Shown here: positions 1-7,658 of the stretch, piece after piece | Layout: every line of letters starts with the position of its first letter | Numbering within the stretch: the stretch's first letter is position 1 | NCBI RefSeq assembly: GCF_018491765.1 | Contig: NZ_JABWCU010000012.1 | Location: 1-64,000, forward strand | Source: Novosphingobium profundi | GTDB taxonomy: Bacteria > Pseudomonadota > Alphaproteobacteria > Sphingomonadales > Sphingomonadaceae | Length of the DNA stretch: 64,000 bases | Reading direction: 5' to 3' | Made by a program: the position numbers and the translations under genes | Notes under the pieces: generated by a model | The model's database searches: none | What the model saw: only the letters and a program-made list of their open reading frames with translations | Told to the model about the DNA's origin: nothing

Positions 1-25
1 GGAGGGGCTAAGCGGCAATGCAAAG

Positions 26-77
26 GGGCCCTTGGGTCCATCGCGGCAAGATGCTTTCGCGATGGACCCAAGGGCCC
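26..77 (-). terminator. Long perfect hairpin downstream of tRNA-Pro
   Basis: Positions 26-45 and 58-77 are perfect inverted repeats of 20 bases, with a 12-base loop. The hairpin starts about 18 bases past the 3' end of the minus-strand tRNA-Pro, so a transcription terminator or processing structure for that transcript is the natural reading. The base run after the stem on the minus strand is only weakly T-rich (TTTGCATT), so the terminator call is an inference. The stem is unusually long and perfect for an intrinsic terminator. Confidence 0.55.
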
Positions 78-94
78 TCAAGTATTTGGAATAA

Positions 95-171
95 TGGTCG
101 GGGAGAGAGGATTCGAACCTCCGGCCCCTGCCTCCCGAAGACAGTGCTCTACCAGGCTGAGCTACTCCCCG
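95..171 (-). tRNA. tRNA-Pro (anticodon CGG)
   Basis: A full 77-nt cloverleaf reads on the minus strand. The acceptor stem is CGGGGAG with CTCCCCG, the D arm contains AGCTCAGCCTGGTAGAGC, and the anticodon loop TTCGGGA (CGG at 135-137 on the complement) sits on a 5-bp stem. The T loop is TTCGAAT, the discriminator base is A and CCA is encoded. The initial C1-G72 pair is typical of bacterial tRNA-Pro. It reads codon CCG, a common proline codon in GC-rich genomes. Confidence 0.96.
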
Positions 172-256
172 ACCGATGCTGGAACGCCGAAGCGTCCCGG
201 GGCAGGAGCGCGCCTATATAGGGCGATTCTTCAGGTGGCAAGGGCCGATTTCGACT

Positions 257-1792
257 TTATGCCGCGCGGCGCAACGAACCCAGGCTTTCCCCGCCTTCCT
301 GGGCGGTAACGCGAAAGTGCGTGACGAGCCGCGCCATGGCTTCCGCCTCGCTGGAAAGGTGCCGCGCGGCTGCGGTTCCTTCCTCGACCATGGCCGCGTT
401 CTGCTGCGTCGCCGAATCGAGACGCGCGACGCGCTCGTTGATTCGGCCGATTTCGGAGGCCTGGTCCTGTGAGACCGAGGCGATGCGTTCGATCGCCTCG
501 TTGATCTCGGCGATGCCCGAAACGATCGTCATGAGCGATTCGCCCGATTGCCCGACCAGCTTGACGCCGCGCGAGACTTGCTCGGTGGATGTGCTGATCA
601 AGGCCTTGATATCGTTCGCGGCGTCGGCCGAACGCTGGGCGAGAGCGCGCACTTCGGTGGCGACCACCGCAAAGCCCTTGCCTGCCTCGCCGGCCCGGGC
701 CGCCTCGACGCCCGCGTTGAGCGCCAGCAGGTTGGTCTGGAAGGCGATGCCATCGATGAGCGCGATGATCTTGCCGATCTCGTCGGCCGAGCGCTCGATC
801 TCGCTCATTGCGAAGACGGCGCTTTCGACGACCTCGCTTCCGGTGAGCGCGTCGCTGCGGGCCTTTGCGACGTTACCTTGCAGTTCGTTCGCCGAGGAGG
901 CGTTGTCGGACACCGTGACGTTGAGTTGGCGCAGCGTATTGGCGATGTCCTCCAGGGTCGAGGCCTGTTGCTCGGTGCGCAGGGCCAGGTCGTCGGTCGC
1001 GGTCAGGATTTCGAGTGAACCGGTCTCGATCTGGTTGGCCGACTGGGTCACGTCGCGCACGATGCGGTCGAGGTCGGTGGCGGCGGTGTTGAAGTCGCCG
1101 CGCAATCGGTCGTAGCTGGGCGGGAAGGCGCTGGTGAGCCGCAAGGACAGGTCGCCGCTGGCCAGCGAGCGCAAACCCTGTCCGATCTGCTCGATCACCA
1201 CGCGCTGGTTTTCGGCGGCGAGCCGGCGTTCCTCGGCGGTGATCTCCTCGGCGCGTTCGCGGGCATTCTGTGCGGCGGCCTGCTCGACGACCAGCACCTC
1301 GAAGTTGCGCGCGATCATGTAGAGGACGGCGGTCTCGGCCACCACGATCACCGCGTGGACGATGACCCGGCCGATGTCCGACCCGTCGGGGAACACCAGC
1401 GAAGGCGCGATCAGGTTGGTCGAGAGGTGATGGACGGCGGTGACGCCGGCGGCCAGGACGACCGGGCGCCAGTCCGCCAGCAACATGAGCATCGCGATCG
1501 CGGCGAAGAAGATCATGTGCAGGTCGAGCATCCAGTGATGTCCGGTCCACTGCCAGAGCATGATGGCCGGGTAGAGCGGGTAGGCGAAGCCGAGTGACAG
1601 GCGTGCCTGCAACCCTTCGGAGCCGCGAAAGGTCAGCATCGTGGGGACGATCGAGACCGCCACGGCCAGAACGAGAGGCAGAAAACCACTGCCGGCGAGA
1701 AACGTCGAAACGGCGATGAGGAAAACGCAGATCCATCCGATTGCGACCAGGCTTGCAGCGCCTTTGCGGCGCAATTCGTCGAGTTCATTCAT
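257..1792 (-). CDS. Methyl-accepting chemotaxis protein with multi-helix membrane domain
   Basis: This 511-residue transducer passes signals to the CheA/CheW array. The first ~165 residues form about six hydrophobic helices with little room for a periplasmic sensor domain. They are followed by a charged coiled coil and HAMP-like segment (about 170-255). The C-terminal half is a signalling domain with the hairpin-tip motif [20 protein letters not shown] and the flanking [18 protein letters not shown]. No C-terminal NWETF-type CheR-tethering pentapeptide is visible; the protein ends SLRRAA. The start ATG overlaps the stop of the upstream small gene (ATGA), so the two are probably translationally coupled. 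Ligand unknown; a membrane-embedded or redox/energy-state sensor is an inference from the lack of a periplasmic domain. Confidence 0.93.
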   Translation of the reverse strand: MNELDELRRKGAASLVAIGWICVFLIAVSTFLAGSGFLPLVLAVAVSIVPTMLTFRGSEGLQARLSLGFAYPLYPAIMLWQWTGHHWMLDLHMIFFAAIAMLMLLADWRPVVLAAGVTAVHHLSTNLIAPSLVFPDGSDIGRVIVHAVIVVAETAVLYMIARNFEVLVVEQAAAQNARERAEEITAEERRLAAENQRVVIEQIGQGLRSLASGDLSLRLTSAFPPSYDRLRGDFNTAATDLDRIVRDVTQSANQIETGSLEILTATDDLALRTEQQASTLEDIANTLRQLNVTVSDNASSANELQGNVAKARSDALTGSEVVESAVFAMSEIERSADEIGKIIALIDGIAFQTNLLALNAGVEAARAGEAGKGFAVVATEVRALAQRSADAANDIKALISTSTEQVSRGVKLVGQSGESLMTIVSGIAEINEAIERIASVSQDQASEIGRINERVARLDSATQQNAAMVEEGTAAARHLSSEAEAMARLVTHFRVTAQEGGESLGSLRRAA

Positions 1793-2133
1793 GATCTTTG
1801 GGCCATCTTGTTCTTGGGAGGAGTACCGCAGAGAAATTCGGGAACGGCGAAGAGCAGCGCACCGCTGCGCAGGGCCGCGCCCGAAACGTTGTGATCGGGA
1901 AGGCGCAGGAAGAACGCGCCGCGATAGGGGCCGGGCGCGAGAAGTGCGGCCCCTTGCGCGCGCGCCCAGGCGATCGTCCCCGCCGCGCTCCTGGCGCCGA
2001 TCGGAAGGTAGAGCGCCGTGCCGCCGTCGACCGGGGACAGGGCCATGAGCAGGACGCCCGTCGCGACGAACCCCTGGAGGGCCAGTGGCCCCTTAAGCCA
2101 ATGTCGTATCGTCTTCGTGTCTCGAGCCTTCAT
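1789..2133 (-). CDS. Small hypothetical membrane-anchored protein coupled to the MCP gene
   Basis: This 114-residue protein is not assignable to a family I recognise. It begins with a basic stretch and one hydrophobic helix (about residues 18-36, [18 protein letters not shown]), then an Ala/Gly-rich region that looks exported or periplasmic (the SSS-free tail ends in [10 protein letters not shown]). Its stop codon overlaps the start of the chemotaxis transducer by four bases (ATGA), which is the main evidence that it is real. A sensing partner of the transducer is possible but unproven. No other start is better; the ATG at 2133 opens the frame. Confidence 0.6.
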   Translation of the reverse strand: MKARDTKTIRHWLKGPLALQGFVATGVLLMALSPVDGGTALYLPIGARSAAGTIAWARAQGAALLAPGPYRGAFFLRLPDHNVSGAALRSGALLFAVPEFLCGTPPKNKMAQRS

Positions 2134-2288
2134 GCGCGTCGTCTAGCGTACGGGGCACTTCAACGGCCCCAAAGGGCCGCTATGGGGCAACCCTTAGACC
2201 GCACGCGCGATTTGATGACGCGTCCGCCAATGCCCCGGTCGGGGCAAATGGGTGGCCCCGGACGAACGATGTTTGTAGGACCTGAGGC

Positions 2289-3269
2289 ATGGAATCGATT
2301 CTCGCTCCCGCTTCGCCCACCGCCGCCGTTTCGACGCCGGACTCCGGATCACGGCATTGGGAGTGGCAATACCTCGATCTCATGCGGCACATCTGGGAAG
2401 CGGGCGATGAACGGATCGATCGCACCGGGGTGGGAACGCGTTCGGTGTTCGGCGCCACGATCCGTTTCGATCTCGCCGGCGACGCGATGCCCTTGCTCAC
2501 CACCAAGCGGGTCTACTGGAAGACCGCGACGCGCGAGCTGCTCTGGTTCCTTACCGGTGACACCAACATCCGCGCGCTCTGCGCCCAGAACGTGCAGATA
2601 TGGACCGACTGGCCGCTCGATCGCTACCGCCGCGAGACTGGCGAGGACATCAGTCGCGAGGCCTTCTCGCAGCGCATCGTGGAGGATGCGGCTTTCGCGA
2701 AAGCGTGGGGCGATCTGGGGCCTGTCTACGGCAAGCAGTGGGTCGACTGGCCGACGTACCAGGCGGTGGGCGAGGGTCTCTATCGGCAAGGGCCGGGGAT
2801 CAACCAGGTTGCGCAGGTGGTCGAGAGTCTGCAATCCAATCCGGGTAGCCGGCGCCACATCATCGAGGGCTGGAACGTGGCCGAGCTCGACGCGATGGCA
2901 CTGCCGCCCTGCCACAAGACCTACCAGTTCCACGTCGCCGACGGACGCCTCTCGTGCCTGCTCTACCAGCGCAGCTGTGACCTGGGCCTCGGCTTCGCCT
3001 TCAACATGTGGTCGCTCGCTGCGCTTACGCGAATGATGGCGCAGCAATGCAACCTTGAGCCCGGTCACGCCGTTTGGACGGGAGGTGATGTCCATCTTTA
3101 CCTCAACCACGGCGAACTGGTGGAGGAGCAGTTGGCTCGCGAGCCCGAAGGCGGCGCCACACTGACTTTCGCGCGCAAGCCGGCTTCGATCTTCGACTAT
3201 GGAATCGAGGATTTCCGGGTCGAAGGCTATGCGCCCCAGGGCCACATCGCGGCCCCGGTCGCGGTCTGA
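2289..3269 (+). CDS. thyA: Thymidylate synthase
   Basis: Makes dTMP from dUMP using methylene-tetrahydrofolate. All core motifs are present: DRTGVGTRSVFG near the N terminus, the catalytic Cys208 in ALPPCHKTYQFHV, and YQRSCDLGLG for phosphate binding. The folate and dUMP contacts WTGGDVHLYLNH and SIFDYGIEDF are also there. At 326 residues it is longer than the 264-residue E. coli enzyme, owing to a ~28-residue insert between NVQIW and GDLGPVYGKQW and a ~20-residue N-terminal extension. The usual LGxPFNI is LGFAFNM here; the dUMP-binding Asn is retained and Pro is lost. An AGGA about nine bases upstream of the ATG supports the start. Confidence 0.97.
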   Translation: MESILAPASPTAAVSTPDSGSRHWEWQYLDLMRHIWEAGDERIDRTGVGTRSVFGATIRFDLAGDAMPLLTTKRVYWKTATRELLWFLTGDTNIRALCAQNVQIWTDWPLDRYRRETGEDISREAFSQRIVEDAAFAKAWGDLGPVYGKQWVDWPTYQAVGEGLYRQGPGINQVAQVVESLQSNPGSRRHIIEGWNVAELDAMALPPCHKTYQFHVADGRLSCLLYQRSCDLGLGFAFNMWSLAALTRMMAQQCNLEPGHAVWTGGDVHLYLNHGELVEEQLAREPEGGATLTFARKPASIFDYGIEDFRVEGYAPQGHIAAPVAV

Positions 3270-3291
3270 GCGGGAGCCTTACGAGGTCTGA

Positions 3292-3332
3292 TTGACATTG
3301 CCACGGTTTGAAATATTATGACTTAACCGTGG
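3292..3332 (+). promoter_or_regulatory. Near-consensus sigma-70 promoter overlapped by a palindrome (bkd operon)
   Basis: TTGACA at 3292-3297 is followed after 16 bases by TATTAT at 3314-3319, close to the consensus for a housekeeping promoter. CCACGGTT (3301-3308) and its exact complement AACCGTGG (3325-3332) flank the -10 box symmetrically. A bound dimeric repressor would therefore block RNA polymerase. The E1 alpha start lies about 75 bases downstream and nothing else in the gap looks like a gene. Operator function is an inference; the identity of the regulator is unknown. Confidence 0.65.
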
Positions 3333-3404
3333 AATTTTGATGCACTGCAGCGAATAAGCGCAGGCGCCTGTTCTCACGGTCCGTATTTGGCGGGAGAGAA
3401 CACG

Positions 3405-4745
3405 ATGGTCGATCACAAGGCATCAGGCAGCATGGCGCGCGGCAACCTGCCGCCGCTCGAGATGCACGTGCCCGAACCCCGCTTCCGGCCGGGCGATCCG
3501 GTCGATTATTCCTGGCTCGACATTCCGCCCGCCGGGGCCTTGCCGCGCTTCGACGAGGCTTGCGAGGCCCGCGACACGCTTCCCGCGACAATGGGCATGA
3601 TCCGCGTGCTCGACGAGGAACACGCGGCGGTCGGCCCCTGGGACCCGCGTCTCGATGCGGAAACCTTGCGGCGGATCTTGCGCACGATGGCGCTGACCCG
3701 GGCCTTCGATGACCGGATGTACCGCGGCCAACGCCAGGGCAAGACGAGCTTCTACATGAAGTGCACGGGCGAGGAGGCGGTTTCGGTTGCCCACGCCTTC
3801 GCGCTCGCCGGCGATGACATGGTGTTTCCCAGCTATCGCCAGCAAGGCATTCTGATCGCGCGCGACTACCCGCTCGTGGAAATGGTCAACCAGATCTATT
3901 CGAACCGTGCGGACCGGCTGAAGGGGCGCCAGCTCCCGATCATGTACTCGGCGCGCGATTACGGCTTCTTCACTATCTCGGGCAATCTTGCGACGCAGTT
4001 TCCGCAAGCGGTCGGCTGGGCCATGGCGAGCGCGATCAAGGGCGACACCCGCATCGCGACGAGCTTCGTGGGCGAGGGTTCGAGCGCGGAAGGCGACTTT
4101 CACGCGGCCATGACCTTCGCGGCGGTCTACAACGCGCCGGTCGTCCTCAACGTCGTCAATAACCAGTGGGCGATCTCGAGCTTCTCCGGGTTCGCGGGCG
4201 CCGAGCGCTCGACGTTTGCGGCGCGCGCGGTGGGCTATGGCATCGCGGGGCTTCGCGTCGATGGCAACGACGCGCTCGCGGTCTATGCGGCGACGCAGTG
4301 GGCCGCCAACCGCGCGCGGGCCAACAAGGGTCCTACGCTTATCGAGCACTTCACCTACCGCGCCGAAGGGCATTCGACTTCGGACGATCCGGGCGCCTAC
4401 CGCTCGGCGCACGAGCGCGAGGAATGGCCGCTCGGCGATCCGGTGATGCGCCTTGCACGCCATCTCATTGCGCTGGGTGAATGGGACGACGAACGCCACG
4501 CCGCGATGGACCGCGAAGTGGCCGAGGAGGTCCGCGCGGCGGCCAAGGAGGCGGAAAAGAACGGCATTCTCGGCCACGGCTTCCACCATCCGTTCCACAC
4601 GATGTTCGAGGACGTCTTCGAGGAGCTGCCGTGGAACCTGCGCGAACAGGCCGAACAGGCCATTCGCGAGCGCGCGACGAAATGGCCCGATCGCGCGCCG
4701 CCAGGCACGGAGGAAAAGGCCAGGGAACGGGGAGAGGGCGCATGA
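3405..4745 (+). CDS. bkdA1: Branched-chain 2-oxoacid dehydrogenase E1, alpha subunit
   Basis: Alpha subunit of the thiamine-diphosphate decarboxylase that acts on 2-oxoisovalerate and the other branched-chain 2-oxoacids from Val, Leu and Ile breakdown. The ThDP motif runs from GEGSSAEGDFHAA (about residue 223) to LNVVNNQWAIS. Other family signatures are FPSYRQQGILIARDYPL and the phosphorylation-loop region EHFTYRAEGHSTSDDP. I start at the ATG at 3405 (MVDHKASG), six bases behind GGGAGAG; an upstream in-frame TTG at 3387 has no comparable ribosome site. The gene is 446 residues, normal for the family, and overlaps the beta-subunit start by four bases. Confidence 0.96.
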   Translation: MVDHKASGSMARGNLPPLEMHVPEPRFRPGDPVDYSWLDIPPAGALPRFDEACEARDTLPATMGMIRVLDEEHAAVGPWDPRLDAETLRRILRTMALTRAFDDRMYRGQRQGKTSFYMKCTGEEAVSVAHAFALAGDDMVFPSYRQQGILIARDYPLVEMVNQIYSNRADRLKGRQLPIMYSARDYGFFTISGNLATQFPQAVGWAMASAIKGDTRIATSFVGEGSSAEGDFHAAMTFAAVYNAPVVLNVVNNQWAISSFSGFAGAERSTFAARAVGYGIAGLRVDGNDALAVYAATQWAANRARANKGPTLIEHFTYRAEGHSTSDDPGAYRSAHEREEWPLGDPVMRLARHLIALGEWDDERHAAMDREVAEEVRAAAKEAEKNGILGHGFHHPFHTMFEDVFEELPWNLREQAEQAIRERATKWPDRAPPGTEEKARERGEGA

Positions 4746-5794
4746 TCGAGGAAGAAGCGGTGAGCCTGCACGAGAGCCCGGCGCGCGCGATGAACATGAT
4801 CGAGGCGATCAACGATGCGCTCGGCATCATGATGGGGCACGACCCCGACGTCGTCGTCTTCGGCGAGGACGTGGGCTATTTCGGCGGGGTGTTCCGCGCT
4901 ACCGCCGGACTCCAGGCGAAGTACGGCAAGACCCGCGTGTTCGACACGCCGATCAACGAATGCGGCATCATCGGCGCGGCGGTGGGCATGGCGGCCTATG
5001 GCCTGCGCCCTGTGCCCGAGATCCAGTTCACCGACTATATCTATCCCGGGCTCGACCAGCTGATCTCCGAGGCGGCGCGGCTGCGCTACCGCTCGGCGGG
5101 CGAGTTCACCGCGCCGATCACGGTCCGCTCGCCGTTCGGGGGCGGCATCTTCGGCGGCCAGACGCACAGCCAGAGCCCCGAGGCGCTGTTCACCCATGTC
5201 TCGGGCCTCAAGACGGTGATCCCGTCCACCCCCCACGACGCCAAGGGCCTGCTCATCGCCGCGATCGAGGACAATGATCCGGTCATCTTCTTCGAGCCCA
5301 AGCGGATCTACAACGGGCCCTTCGACGGCTATTACGACCACCCGAGCAAGACCTGGAAGAACCACCCCGGCGGCCAGGTTCCCGAGGGCTACTATTCCAT
5401 CCCGCTCGGCAAGGCGCGCAAGGTGCGCGAGGGGCAGGCCATGACCGTGCTGGTCTACGGCACCATGGTCCACGTCGCGGAGGCGGTGCTCGCAGAAAAG
5501 GGCGTCGATGCCGAGATCCTGGACCTTCGCACACTCTGGCCACTCGATATCGAGGCTGTGGAGAAGTCTGTCGAAAAGACGGGGAAATGTCTCGTGATCC
5601 ACGAGGCGACCCGCACTTCGGGCTTCGGTGCCGAACTCGTCAGTCTCGTCCAGGAGCGCTGCTTCTACCACCTCGAAGCCCCGATCGAGCGCGTGACCGG
5701 TTTCGACACGCCTTATCCCCACAGTCTCGAATGGGCCTATTTCCCCGGCCCCGTACGCATCGGCGAAGCGGTCGATCGCCTGATGAAGGAGTGA
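4742..5794 (+). CDS. bkdA2: Branched-chain 2-oxoacid dehydrogenase E1, beta subunit
   Basis: Beta subunit, 350 residues, pairing with the alpha subunit as an alpha2-beta2 E1. Signatures include VVFGEDVGYFGGVFR, the PINECGIIGAAVGMAAYGLRP stretch, GGIFGGQTHSQSPEALF and the C-terminal transketolase fold with DLRTLWPLD. The open frame continues far upstream, but the ATG at 4742 overlaps the alpha-subunit stop as ATGA, fits the family length and marks translational coupling. The last codons (ATGAAGGAGTGA) supply the AAGGAG ribosome site for the next gene, so all three bkd genes look translated as a unit. Confidence 0.96.
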   Translation: MIEEEAVSLHESPARAMNMIEAINDALGIMMGHDPDVVVFGEDVGYFGGVFRATAGLQAKYGKTRVFDTPINECGIIGAAVGMAAYGLRPVPEIQFTDYIYPGLDQLISEAARLRYRSAGEFTAPITVRSPFGGGIFGGQTHSQSPEALFTHVSGLKTVIPSTPHDAKGLLIAAIEDNDPVIFFEPKRIYNGPFDGYYDHPSKTWKNHPGGQVPEGYYSIPLGKARKVREGQAMTVLVYGTMVHVAEAVLAEKGVDAEILDLRTLWPLDIEAVEKSVEKTGKCLVIHEATRTSGFGAELVSLVQERCFYHLEAPIERVTGFDTPYPHSLEWAYFPGPVRIGEAVDRLMKE

Positions 5795-5799
5795 TCCCC

Positions 5800-7086
5800 A
5801 TGGGACGTTACACATTCCGCCTGCCCGACATCGGGGAAGGCATCGCCGAAGCCGAGATCGTTGCCTGGCATGTTGCTGTGGGCGACCGGGTCGAGGAGGA
5901 CGGTCGTCTCGCCGACATGATGACCGACAAGGCCACGGTCGAGATGGAAAGCCCGGTTTCGGGCGTCGTGGTCGAAGTGGCGGGTGAGACCGGCGATACG
6001 ATCGCGATCGGCGCGCCGCTGGTCGTGATAGAAATCGAGGGGGAAGTTGAGGAAGACGACGCTCACATTGGGGCCGCGGATGCGGAGCCGGTGGCTGCGG
6101 TTGCGGTCGAGCCTGTCGCCACGCGCGACCCCGAAGTCGAATCGGTAGCCCCGACGCCGGCAACTCCGACGCCATCTGTCCCGGCATCACCAAAGGTTGC
6201 GCCGAGCCCTTCGTCCAGGGTCATGGCCAGCCCCGCCGTACGCAAGCGCGCGGCGGACCTGGGCATCGCCTTGTCCGAGGTGCGCCCCGCCAAGGATGGA
6301 CGCGTGCGCCACGGCGATCTCGACGCCTTCCTGTCCTACAACGCGGGCGGCGGCTTCCAGCCGGTCGCGGCGAAGGGGGCGGACGAGCAGGTCCGGGTCA
6401 TTGGCCTGCGCCGCCGGATCGCGGAGAACATGGCCGCGTCCAAGCGGCACATTCCGCACTTTGCCTATGTCGAGGAATACGACGTGACCGCGCTCGAGGA
6501 AACGCGGGCACAGCTCAACGAAGGGCGAGGGGACCGGCCAAGGCTGACCATGCTCCCGTTCCTGATCGCGGCGATCTGCAAGCTTCTTCCGCGCTACCCG
6601 ATGCTCAACGCGCATTACGATGACGAGGCCGGTGTGGTGACGCGCTATGGATCGGTCCATTTGGGAATGGCCGCGCAGACGCCGTCGGGGCTCATGGTCC
6701 CGGTCATCCGTGACGCGCAGGGGCGCAACTTGTGGCAGCTCGCCGCCGAGATCCGGCGCCTTGGCGACGCCGCACGCGAGGGCAAGGCCACGTCGGCAGA
6801 GCTGTCGGGCTCGACGATCACGGTGACCTCACTCGGGCCGATGGGCGGCGTTGCGACGACGCCCGTGATCAACCGCCCCGAAGTCTGCATCATCGGCCCC
6901 AACCGCATCGTCGAACGGCCGATGTTCGTGAAAGGCGCCGACGGCGTCGAGCGGATCGAGAAGCGCAAGACGATGAACATCTCGATGTCCTGCGATCACC
7001 GGGTGGTCGATGGGTGGGACGCGGCGAGCTTCGCGCAGGATCTCAAGAAACTGATCGAGGCGCCTGCGCTGATTCTGGTCGGCTGA
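5800..7086 (+). CDS. bkdB: Dihydrolipoyl acyltransferase E2 of the branched-chain complex
   Basis: Core acyltransferase, 428 residues. Residues 1-80 are one lipoyl domain with lipoyl Lys44 in MTDKATVEMESP. An Ala/Pro/Val-rich linker (about 85-140) is followed by the E3-binding domain (VMASPAVRKRAADLG ... GRVRHGDLDAFL). The catalytic domain ends with the active-site HRVVDGW (His400, Asp404). One lipoyl domain is typical of branched-chain E2 and some alphaproteobacterial E2 proteins. An E3 (lpd) gene does not follow, so E3 must be encoded elsewhere. Substrate assignment rests on the paired E1 genes. Confidence 0.95.
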   Translation: MGRYTFRLPDIGEGIAEAEIVAWHVAVGDRVEEDGRLADMMTDKATVEMESPVSGVVVEVAGETGDTIAIGAPLVVIEIEGEVEEDDAHIGAADAEPVAAVAVEPVATRDPEVESVAPTPATPTPSVPASPKVAPSPSSRVMASPAVRKRAADLGIALSEVRPAKDGRVRHGDLDAFLSYNAGGGFQPVAAKGADEQVRVIGLRRRIAENMAASKRHIPHFAYVEEYDVTALEETRAQLNEGRGDRPRLTMLPFLIAAICKLLPRYPMLNAHYDDEAGVVTRYGSVHLGMAAQTPSGLMVPVIRDAQGRNLWQLAAEIRRLGDAAREGKATSAELSGSTITVTSLGPMGGVATTPVINRPEVCIIGPNRIVERPMFVKGADGVERIEKRKTMNISMSCDHRVVDGWDAASFAQDLKKLIEAPALILVG

Positions 7087-7238
7087 ACCGGGAAAAATGC
7101 AGGCCGGAAAGGGCGCTCGGCACGGCGCGCGGGATGCCTGAACGGACCTGGCTGTGGATATCATGACGGATTTCTGCGGCTCTCGGGGGGAGGGGGAAGC
7201 AAAGGGCACAAAAAAATGAAGGTGTCCGTGCAATCCAG

Positions 7239-7265
7239 TTGACAGGCCCGGCTCCCTGTCATAGT
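7239..7265 (+). promoter_or_regulatory. Possible promoter of the tRNA-Asp pair
   Basis: TTGACA at 7239-7244 is followed by CATAGT at 7260-7265, 15 bases on, and the first tRNA-Asp begins 35 bases further. The -35 is perfect, but the -10 and its spacing are weaker. The 213-base stretch from 7087 holds no gene that I can support. Confidence 0.45.
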
Positions 7266-7300
7266 TGCGCGGCTCCCAAGCGGACGCACCGCCCAAGTAT

Positions 7301-7377
7301 GCGGGTGTAGCTCAGTTGGTTAGAGTGTCGGCCTGTCACGCCGAAGGTCGCGGGTTCGAGTCCCGTCACTCGCGCCA
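7301..7377 (+). tRNA. tRNA-Asp (anticodon GTC), copy 1
   Basis: A 77-nt cloverleaf with acceptor GCGGGTG and CACTCGC, D arm AGCTCAGTTGGTTAGAGT, anticodon loop CTGTCAC (GTC at 7335-7337) and T loop TTCGAGT. Discriminator G and encoded CCA are present. G73 with anticodon GTC is the tRNA-Asp identity set. The sequence is identical to the second copy at 7477. Confidence 0.97.
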
Positions 7378-7445
7378 CTTGGGAGATGCTTCGTTCCTGC
7401 CTCGTGCAGGACGGGGTTTTCCGGGAAACCGGAGGAAAATTAAGG

Positions 7446-7467
7446 GGTCGGTTCGCCGGCCTTTTTT
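7446..7467 (+). terminator. Intrinsic terminator between the tRNA-Asp copies
   Basis: GGTCGG, the tetraloop TTCG and CCGGCC form a six-pair stem followed by six T residues. The placement, 69 bases after the first tRNA and 10 before the second, suggests that some transcripts end here while read-through or a separate promoter serves the second copy. Confidence 0.8.
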
Positions 7468-7476
7468 AATCGCTGC

Positions 7477-7553
7477 GCGGGTGTAGCTCAGTTGGTTAGA
7501 GTGTCGGCCTGTCACGCCGAAGGTCGCGGGTTCGAGTCCCGTCACTCGCGCCA
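7477..7553 (+). tRNA. tRNA-Asp (anticodon GTC), copy 2
   Basis: Identical over all 77 bases to the copy at 7301-7377, with encoded CCA at 7551-7553. Only a few bases outside the mature tRNA are shared (GC or TGC before, CTT-type after). This points to a gene duplication kept identical by gene conversion or strong selection rather than a recent large duplication. Confidence 0.97.
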
Positions 7554-7587
7554 CTTCCTCACCGAAGTGGCCATGCAACGCGCAAGA

Positions 7588-7612
7588 GGCCGGGGTAACA
7601 CCCGGCCTTTTT
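7588..7612 (+). terminator. Intrinsic terminator after the second tRNA-Asp
   Basis: GGCCGGG, a six-base loop and CCCGGCC make a perfect seven-pair GC stem followed by TTTTT. It separates the tRNA unit from the Hsp70-family gene that starts at 7659. Confidence 0.88.
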
Positions 7613-7658
7613 CCTTTTCGGCCTGATATTTTCCGTTTCTGCAAGAGGATGCCCTGCG

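Noticed and set aside
95-171. tRNA-Pro, tRNA-Phe or tRNA-Asp as integration sites of a mobile element
   Set aside because: No integrase, direct repeat of the tRNA 3' end or change in gene style is seen beside them.
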